Assembly (NCBI RefSeq): GCF_001536285.1
Contig: NZ_FAOZ01000047.1
Location: 1-46,247 of the forward strand
Length of the DNA stretch: 46,247 nt
Reading direction: 5' to 3'
Source: Parafrankia irregularis
GTDB taxonomy: Bacteria > Actinomycetota > Actinomycetes > Frankiales > Frankiaceae
Positions 41,381-46,247 of this stretch are shown here, piece after piece (the first letter of the stretch is position 1; each line of letters starts with the position of its first letter). The translations under genes were made by a program, and so were the position numbers. The notes beneath the pieces were generated by a model that ran no database searches, had not been told where the DNA came from, and saw only the letters and a list, made by a program, of their open reading frames with translations.

Positions 41381-41922
41381 CCACCCCGCAGATCCCGACG
41401 GTCGTCACCGATCGGCTCATCCTCCGCGGATGGCGCGACCAGGACATCGAACCGTACGCGGCGATGAACGCCGACCCAGAGACGATGCTCTACCTCGACG
41501 GCATCTGCGGACTCGATGACACGATCCGGCTGGTCCAACGCGCGCGGGCACTGTGGGCCCGCCGCGGTCATGGCATGTGGGCGGTCGAGGACCGGGCAAC
41601 AGGCGAGTTCCTCGGCAGAGCCGGAACCTTCTACGGCGAAGGTTGGCCTGGCGTCGAGGTCGCCGTCTCGCTGCGCCGGGACCGGTGGCGGCAAGGCCTC
41701 GGTACGGAGGCCATCACCGCGTCGCTCGACTTCGGATTCGACACCCTCGACGTCGACAGACTGATCACCGTCACCCATCCGCAGAACGCCGGGATGAACG
41801 CGATCGCCCGCAAGCTCGGGATGACCTTCCAGGAGGTCGCCGACGTAGGACCATGGCGCGCGAACAACGTCTACACGATCACTCGTGGCGAGTGGGCTGC
41901 CCGCCGCAGAGAGGCCGAGTAG
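41377..41922 (+). CDS. GNAT acetyltransferase (RimJ/RimL type)
   Basis: A 181-residue acetyl-CoA-dependent N-acetyltransferase. It begins TDRLILRGWRDQDIEPYAAMNADPETM, has GMWAVEDRATGEFLGRAG, the CoA-binding loop RRDRWRQGLGTEAI (motif A) and THPQNAGMNAIARKLGM, the usual RimJ/RimL order at normal length. It acetylates an amino group of a protein terminus or small molecule; the substrate is unknown. It overlaps the regulator stop by GTGA and is the middle of a three-gene unit. Confidence 0.92.
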   Translation: MTTPQIPTVVTDRLILRGWRDQDIEPYAAMNADPETMLYLDGICGLDDTIRLVQRARALWARRGHGMWAVEDRATGEFLGRAGTFYGEGWPGVEVAVSLRRDRWRQGLGTEAITASLDFGFDTLDVDRLITVTHPQNAGMNAIARKLGMTFQEVADVGPWRANNVYTITRGEWAARRREAE

Positions 41923-41956
41923 GCCGCCGAACTGAGCGTGGACAGGAAGGGGCTAC

Positions 41957-42199
41957 GTGAGTTACCTGTGGGTTGATCTCCACGACATCAAGGTCAGCGA
42001 GGGCGCTGCGACCACGACCGCCTTCGCCAACAGCGACTTCGGATGGTCCGGACCGCCGCCCACCGTTGGGACTGATCTCACCGTCGGCGACGACGAAGGC
42101 CACCGCTGCCCCGGCGCAGTCGTCGCTGTGGACGGAGATCTCGTGACGGTCCGACTCGCCCTCAATGATCTCTGTCGACAGCAAGGTCGGCGGCGCTGA
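41957..42199 (+). CDS. Small beta-rich protein (80 aa), unknown
   Basis: An 80-residue protein with AGGAAGG before its GTG start. It reads as alternating strands (SYLWVDLHDIKV, TDLTVGDDEGHRCPGAVVAVDGDLVTVRL), suggesting a compact beta barrel. No family is recognised. It is 34 bases after the acetyltransferase gene, so the third gene of that unit. Confidence 0.55.
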   Translation: MSYLWVDLHDIKVSEGAATTTAFANSDFGWSGPPPTVGTDLTVGDDEGHRCPGAVVAVDGDLVTVRLALNDLCRQQGRRR

Positions 42200-42254
42200 C
42201 CGCGCAGCTTAGGCTTCGTCTTGACCGCCGTCCCTCGTCCCCTACATGAAGATA

Positions 42255-42269
42255 GTCAACGTCGTTGAC
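42255..42269. repeat. Palindrome GTCAACG-T-CGTTGAC
   Basis: A perfect 7-bp inverted repeat around one base, in the space between convergent genes, in an AT-richer patch. It is either an operator-like site or part of a terminator. Confidence 0.4.
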
Positions 42270-42407
42270 GAACCCGCGCCATTCTCGATCTTGAAATTGA
42301 TGATCAGTGGCTCTCGGCGATCCTGACCGCCGCGCGACAGTGATTTCATCGTGGCGGTGAACTGAACGTCACTGTGGCCGGGGCCCCACGGCGCCGCCTG
42401 GCCATTC

Positions 42408-42695
42408 TCAGGATTTCTCCGCTGGTTCGACGCGTATCGCGGTGCACTGCGGACGCCATGCCTGCGCTCGGCGGTACGCCCACGCCACCCGCGAGGCCTC
42501 CGACCGAGACGTCCAAATCCGGGCCTGGTGCGCAGCCGTGAGCGCCCAGTCCTCCCCGTCGGGACCACCCGTGGCGATGTAGATGGTCGTTCCGTCCCAC
42601 GTCACCGCCACCCGCCAGCCGGCGGCGGGTTCCGGGCTAGGGGCGTCAGGCACGGTGTACAGCTCACCTTGAGCTTGCCAGAAAATCGAACACAT
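42408..42695 (-). CDS. Small unknown protein (95 aa)
   Basis: A 95-residue protein with a mixed composition typical of a folded domain (WRVAVTWDGTTIYIATGGPDGEDWALTAAHQARIW, then SRVAWAYRRAQAWRPQCTAIRV). No family is recognised. The ribosome-binding site is weak, so the start is uncertain. It lies alone on the minus strand. Confidence 0.45.
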   Translation of the reverse strand: MCSIFWQAQGELYTVPDAPSPEPAAGWRVAVTWDGTTIYIATGGPDGEDWALTAAHQARIWTSRSEASRVAWAYRRAQAWRPQCTAIRVEPAEKS

Positions 42696-43573
42696 GTTCT
42701 CTATTGGGTGGCGGGCGGATCCGCTGGGTCCACCTCGAACAGACGTACGGCGGCCACCTCACGCCCATAAGTAGAGCTACCGGTTCGCCGGGCCTACCGT
42801 GATCCGGTCCGGCCCGACCGGCGCGCGGCTGCGGACTGCGCACGTGGGGCGAAGCCGGTGCGGGCTGACCGGCTTGCTGGCATGCGTGCTGCTGTCGACT
42901 GCACCCGCGCCGCCGCCTTCGCCGTCATCGGCGCTGGCCGAGCGGCTGAGGTGCTTCGTGCGGAGCCTTTTCCACTGCTCATCATGGTCACCTTCCTTGC
43001 GTGGCCGCCCGCCGCCGGCGGCGACCCGACCGGGTCGGGTGTCGCCATGGTGCTGACCGGCCGGTGGTCGTCTGGTTGATGCGGCTGCCGTGGCCCCCGC
43101 GGGATCCGCCCACGGTGCCTAGGCTCGCCGGCAGCGGGCCGTCGGAGGGTAGTCCCAGCGCGGCGCGGTACGCGGCATCCCGCGCGGCGCGTCGGCGCCT
43201 TGCCCGCTCGTTCGTCACCGTCACCACCCCCGCTCGCGTCCCCCTGTCGTCCTTCCCCGCAACCCGTTTCAGCGACCAGATCGCTCATGGCACGTCTCCC
43301 GCCATACCGGAGACCACGAAGTCCGGTCGGACACACGCGCGTGGTGGCGTGGCGCTGACCCCGCCGGGCGGGTGATGGGAAAAGTGCCACGGAAGCCGTG
43401 GGCCGGCAAGCCTCGGCCTTCGGCCGACCCCTTCGGGGCTGACGGGCTGGCCGGCCCGCAACTCCCGTGGCCTCCGATCGGTCAACCCGCCCGGCAGGGT
43501 CAGCAGATTCCACGGCCATCTGCGCTGCCGCGGCGGGCCTCCCCCTCCGCCACGTTCGAGCAGGTGATCGGTC
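42696..43573. other. 880-base stretch with no convincing gene
   Basis: Several open frames exist on both strands but are Arg/Ser/Gly-rich and overlap each other. The most plausible is a 63-residue basic minus-strand frame (42794-42985) with AAGGAAGGTGACC before ATG. A minus-strand frame at 42988-43227 (RAARDAAYRAALGLPSDG) is another weak candidate. No terminator-like structure stands out. Confidence 0.4.
42794..42985 (-). CDS. Possible small basic Ser/Ala-rich protein
   Basis: A 63-residue frame starting at a double ATG preceded by GGAAGGTGACC, a good ribosome-binding site. The product is highly basic and low in complexity (repeated A, S, R, T), which could be a nucleic-acid-binding tail protein or simply GC-driven noise. 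Listed because of its start signal only. Confidence 0.25.
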   Translation of the reverse strand: MMSSGKGSARSTSAARPAPMTAKAAARVQSTAARMPASRSARTGFAPRAQSAAARRSGRTGSR

Positions 43574-44062
43574 ATGCCTCGCAAGATCTGCCTTATCTGT
43601 TCCCGGCCGCTGGTCATGTTCCAGCTGCTCGGCGCGGAGATCTGGATACACGCGCCCGGCCAGGTCGAGGACCGCGACCACATGCCCTTGCCGGTCGACG
43701 ACATCGACTGGTCGGTGCGGCAGCGGTGCGACTTCTGCAACGCGGATCCGGCCGTGGGCCTGCTGCCGGTCGCTGGGGAGATCCGGATGCCCCTTTCCGT
43801 CATCTGCGTGAACGAGCCGTGGGCGGTGTGCGCGACCTGCCGGGACCTGATCTCCGCCAACCAGTGGGACGACCTCATCCGCCACATAGCGGACACGGTC
43901 ATCGCCACCAGGATTGTCTCGGAGACGACGAAGCACAGCCTGCTCGACGAGCTAAGCCAGCTGATCCGCGAGGTCCGCACCCACGCCACTGGCCCAGTCC
44001 AGCCCCTTAACGAATGCACACCCGAATCACCCATCGGCGGGAAAGACGAGGAAGTGTCGTAG
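43574..44062 (+). CDS. Cysteine-pair protein, unknown
   Basis: A 162-residue protein with AGGTGA before the ATG. It has three CxxC pairs, KICLICSRP at the start, QRCDFCNADP near 51-60 and AVCATCRDL near 84-92, suggesting a zinc-binding fold. A helical C-terminal third follows (IADTVIATRIVSETTKHSLLDELSQLIREV). The first CLIC pair followed by a beta region resembles small zinc-ribbon accessory proteins found on actinobacterial elements; no specific family is recognised. Confidence 0.65.
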   Translation: MPRKICLICSRPLVMFQLLGAEIWIHAPGQVEDRDHMPLPVDDIDWSVRQRCDFCNADPAVGLLPVAGEIRMPLSVICVNEPWAVCATCRDLISANQWDDLIRHIADTVIATRIVSETTKHSLLDELSQLIREVRTHATGPVQPLNECTPESPIGGKDEEVS

Positions 44063-44241
44063 AGGTCGCCTACGATAAGGGACGGCCGTCACGCTGGCCT
44101 GCTCCGAGCCTCACCGCTCCTGCGCGTCCACGCCGCGCTGCACGAGGCGACGAGGACAAGGGTCCACGACTCGCGTGATCTCCCCCTCGTCATCGACCCC
44201 GAGCGGGATGAGCGTGGGACATCCCGCCGCGGAGAACGACG

Positions 44242-44925
44242 ATGACCAGCGACAAGGCCCGCAAAGCCGCTGTCCGCGCCCGAGCGGGTGCCACCGGCGA
44301 GCCATACTCGGTAGCTGCCCGCGCCCTGGCTGACCAGACGACCACCACCCCAGGCGTGACCGGTCTCGACCCGCAGCTACTGGCCCCGTACCCCGACGAG
44401 TCCGACGTAATGGTCGACGAGCTGGGCTGGCGAGTGCTCCCCATCGACGCGGCGCCGGAACTTCGCGCCCGCGTTGAGGCGACATGGCGGCCGGTCGCTG
44501 CGGCGCGGCCATGCCGCTGCTCGGGCCCGTGTAGCCACGGCGCGCCCTGCACGTCCCAGGCAGAAGCGGCCGGAGGCTGTCCTGGCCGGCTGATCCACGT
44601 CGACCGGTACCCAGGCTCACCGTTCTCCGAGACCACCTGGGAAGACACTTACCAATGCGACGACGCCTGCGGCGAGCAGTTCACCAGCGTGCTGGAGCTG
44701 CCCGGCCTGCCGTGGGGCGACCGTCCCGAGACCAGCGGCGCCCTGCGGATCTACGAGGGGACCCGGCACCCCGCGTTCGAGGATGCCGGCGGCTGTCCAG
44801 AATGCGGCGCCGGGCCCGACTACTACTCCTGCTTCTGTAGTACCGACGACGGCTGTCCGGAATGCGGCGCTGGCGGCTCCGACGATCCGTACGGGGAGTG
44901 CGTGTGCGAATCGGAAGCGGCGTAG
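44242..44925 (+). CDS. Cysteine-rich protein with tandem CPECGAG knuckles
   Basis: A 227-residue protein. The N-terminal region KARKAAVRARAGATGEPYSVAARALA is a motif seen at the start of many actinobacterial element proteins of unknown role. The middle has CRCSGPCSHGAPC and GGCPG. The C-terminal 45 residues repeat a Cys knuckle: GGCPECGAGPDYYSCFC then DGCPECGAGGSDDPYGECVC, with near-identical DNA (GGCTGTCC-GAATGCGGCGC), so a recent duplication. Metal binding, probably zinc, is likely. GGAG is 8 bases before the ATG. The next gene starts inside its last codons. Confidence 0.68.
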   Translation: MTSDKARKAAVRARAGATGEPYSVAARALADQTTTTPGVTGLDPQLLAPYPDESDVMVDELGWRVLPIDAAPELRARVEATWRPVAAARPCRCSGPCSHGAPCTSQAEAAGGCPGRLIHVDRYPGSPFSETTWEDTYQCDDACGEQFTSVLELPGLPWGDRPETSGALRIYEGTRHPAFEDAGGCPECGAGPDYYSCFCSTDDGCPECGAGGSDDPYGECVCESEAA

Positions 44926-45509
44926 ACGCTGCGCTGGCTGCGGCTGCCCGGGGCCTGGCTCTCTTCCCACTGGCCCCGGGCAGTCGCCAACCGGCTCCCG
45001 GCTGGCAGCGCCACTGCACCACCGACCCAGGCCAGGTCGCCCAGCTGGCATCAGCCGGCACCGCGTTGGGGGTCGGGTGCCGTGCCTCCGACATCGTCGT
45101 TCTCGACCTCGACCGTCATCCCGGCGAGCCGGACGGGATCGCCGGATTCGCCGCGGCCTGCGCCGCGCACGGCGCCCGCTGGCCGGACACGTTCACCGTT
45201 CGCACCCCGCGCGGCGGATTACATGTGTACTTCGCGGCCGCCGGCCGGCCGATCGCGTCGACGTCCGGTGGGCGCACACTCTTGGGCCCCGGCATCGACA
45301 CCCGCGGTCCCGGCCGACGCAGCGGCGGATACCTGCTCGCCCCCGGCTCCCGTACAACGACCGGTCGCTACCTCATCGAGCACGACCGGCCGATCACGCC
45401 ACTGCCCGCCTGGCTCGTTCGACTGCTCGCCGTCCGACCTCTCCCCCGCTCTATCGGATCCGTGACAGCGGCGCCGCCTAAGACAAGCGCGAGCGATGCT
45501 GGTACCTGA
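44904..45509 (+). CDS. Stand-alone primase-polymerase (PrimPol, AEP) domain protein
   Basis: A 201-residue protein of the bifunctional DNA primase/polymerase family. It starts with a helix ALAAAARGLALFPLAPGSRQPAPGWQ, followed by IVVLDLDRHPG (D68, D70), VRTPRGGLHVYFAA (H107) and LGPGIDTRGPGRRSGGYLLAPGS, the conserved PrimPol order. Length equals the catalytic domain alone; no helicase or PriCT extension follows. GTG 44904 is chosen because GGGGAG lies 5 bases upstream, giving a 22-base overlap with the preceding gene. PrimPol genes are regular cargo of actinobacterial conjugative elements and prime lagging-strand synthesis. It is the second AEP on this window. Confidence 0.88.
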   Translation: MRIGSGVDAALAAAARGLALFPLAPGSRQPAPGWQRHCTTDPGQVAQLASAGTALGVGCRASDIVVLDLDRHPGEPDGIAGFAAACAAHGARWPDTFTVRTPRGGLHVYFAAAGRPIASTSGGRTLLGPGIDTRGPGRRSGGYLLAPGSRTTTGRYLIEHDRPITPLPAWLVRLLAVRPLPRSIGSVTAAPPKTSASDAGT

Positions 45510-45714
45510 CCCTCGATGGGAAGCGCATCGCGCCCAGCTCGCTCAACATTCCGTTCCGCGCCACCGCAGAATTTCGCGCCCGCGTCGCTACAGAATGAGT
45601 CTCCATACCCCGCACTGCGAGCGCGATATCGACGATCCGTCGTGCCGGAGTATCAGATTGTGGCGTAGTCCCTCTGCCTACCTGGTTGTGGACATGGAGG
45701 CAAAATGACTCCTT
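45510..45714. other. Short intergenic region, nothing recognised
   Basis: About 200 bases between the PrimPol gene and the HTH-like gene, somewhat AT-richer at 45640-45715. It probably holds the promoter of the next gene. No repeat or hairpin stands out. Confidence 0.4.
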
Positions 45715-46101
45715 GTGGTTGATCTGGATGCGCGTGATCGGTGTCGCTGGTTGTTGACCCATCGCTACTGGATCGGTTGGAGTGGCAGCAGTCCAGTCCC
45801 CTCCGCGGAAGCGATCGCGATGGTGGCCACGGTCGCCTCGACGACCGTCGATACCGCTCCGCTCGCCGACGACATTCACGCGGCCCTGGCCCTGCTCTCC
45901 GACGCCCGCGAGACCCTGGACTACTGCGAGCTGGTCCTGCTGGATGCCGGCCGCCGCGCTGAAATGACCTGGGAGACCCTCGGGACCGCCCTTGGTCACA
46001 CCACATCCACCGCCCGCAGCACCACCTCCACCCGGGCCCGACGGCTGCTGGCGCGTTGGCCCGGCTATCGTTCCCAACTCCCCCGCGGCCTTCGCCAATG
46101 A
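45715..46101 (+). CDS. Small HTH-like DNA-binding candidate
   Basis: A 128-residue protein. A helical N-terminal half (DIHAALALLSDARETLDYCELVLLDAGR) is followed by AEMTWETLGTALGHTTSTARSTTSTRARRLLARWPG, a helix-turn-helix pattern like that used by small actinobacterial regulators (G-x-LG-x-A-LG-xT-x-x-AR). It may bind DNA as a dimer. GTG 45715 has no strong ribosome site, and ATG 45820 is a possible shorter start. No target is evident. Confidence 0.55.
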   Translation: MVDLDARDRCRWLLTHRYWIGWSGSSPVPSAEAIAMVATVASTTVDTAPLADDIHAALALLSDARETLDYCELVLLDAGRRAEMTWETLGTALGHTTSTARSTTSTRARRLLARWPGYRSQLPRGLRQ

Positions 46102-46247
46102 CCGTTGTCAGCCTTTGTCATGCGTGGTCCTGTCCCTGTCCGGTGTAGCCGGGCAGGTGGCGCCGTGGCGGGCGGGCTGATCTGTGGTCTCCCTTTCCCG
46201 GCTGGTCAGCCTGCACCACGTCCGTGGCCGTCGTCCACCGTCGGCCT
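46102..46247. other. Window end, no gene recognised
   Basis: The last 146 bases hold no supported gene or clear structure. Joining of this end to position 1 as a circle can neither be shown nor excluded from the sequence. Confidence 0.3.

Noticed and set aside
42794-43936. Minus-strand open frame of 380 codons
   Set aside because: Most of it is antisense to the CxxC-pair protein at 43574 and reads as Arg/Gly/Pro-rich; only the last 63 codons have their own start signal and are listed at low confidence.
1-46247. Search for integrase, attachment sites, tRNA, rRNA, transposase and CRISPR array
   Set aside because: None recognised; hence an integrative element is less likely than a plasmid, though the window may not be complete.

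Overview
The window looks like most or all of the backbone of a conjugative plasmid, or less likely an integrated conjugative element, from a high-GC filamentous actinobacterium. GC-rich codon third positions run throughout. The actinobacterial families present are a WhiB1-type Wbl protein, XRE/DUF5753 plus DUF397 pairs, a DUF4913 protein, a SCO6880-type secretion protein and many GTG starts with ATGA/GTGA overlaps. Genus cannot be fixed from the sequence; Frankia-, Pseudonocardia- or Streptomyces-like hosts all fit. No integrase, tRNA, rRNA, transposase or CRISPR array was found. A ParA/RHH partition pair, a replication protein, a relaxase and a secretion operon together argue for an autonomous plasmid.

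Layout. (1) 1-4.4 kb: plus-strand accessory genes (a methyltransferase-like protein without its catalytic NPPY motif, a small Cys protein, a lower-GC orphan coupled to a PP2C phosphatase, two unknowns), separated by strong hairpins. (2) 4.4-9.3 kb: mobilisation region, with an HNH endonuclease and a small acidic/coiled protein on the minus strand, a perfect 25-bp inverted repeat (candidate oriT) and a 1240-residue TrwC/TraA relaxase-helicase. (3) 18.7-9.4 kb, minus strand: a tightly overlapping nine-gene type IV secretion operon (MinD/ParA-like ATPase, two-TM pilin-like protein, VirB8/TcpC-like protein, VirB6-like polytopic protein, SCO6880 protein, VirB4-like ATPase, VirD4-like coupling protein, DUF4913 protein, unknown). 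A VirB1-like SLT-NlpC/P60 hydrolase is divergent from it at 18.9 kb. (4) 20.0-21.5 kb: gene-poor, AT-richer, with short repeats (centromere/origin candidate). (5) 21.5-30.2 kb: ParA and an RHH centromere-binding protein, a gene broken by one amber codon, an RHH-like small protein, an AEP-primase-type replication protein behind a structured leader, a fusion of helical DNA-binding-like segments with a DEDDh exonuclease, and a zinc-finger/coiled-coil KfrA-like protein. (6) 30.2-35.4 kb: a TrmB/LuxR-type regulator, a decayed P-loop kinase, DUF397 and XRE/DUF5753 genes including a relic of a second XRE gene, and a WhiB1-like regulator. (7) 35.3-42.2 kb: a minus-strand group (membrane protein, duplicated-repeat protein, PCMT-type methyltransferase coupled to a DUF397 protein, second methyltransferase), divergent from a TPR regulator, a GNAT acetyltransferase and a small protein. 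The shared intergenic space holds five copies of a 9-mer arranged in two inverted repeats. (8) 42.2-46.2 kb: small unknowns, two Cys-rich proteins, a second stand-alone primase-polymerase domain and an HTH-like protein.

How it fits together (inference): the relaxase would nick at the inverted repeat next to its own gene and be delivered by the coupling protein to the secretion channel, with the SLT-NlpC protein opening the wall. ParA and its RHH partner would segregate the element using repeats near 20.8-20.9 kb. The AEP-type Rep, the exonuclease fusion and the second PrimPol are the replication or DNA-processing set. The regulator/methyltransferase block at 35-42 kb is the least explained coherent unit.
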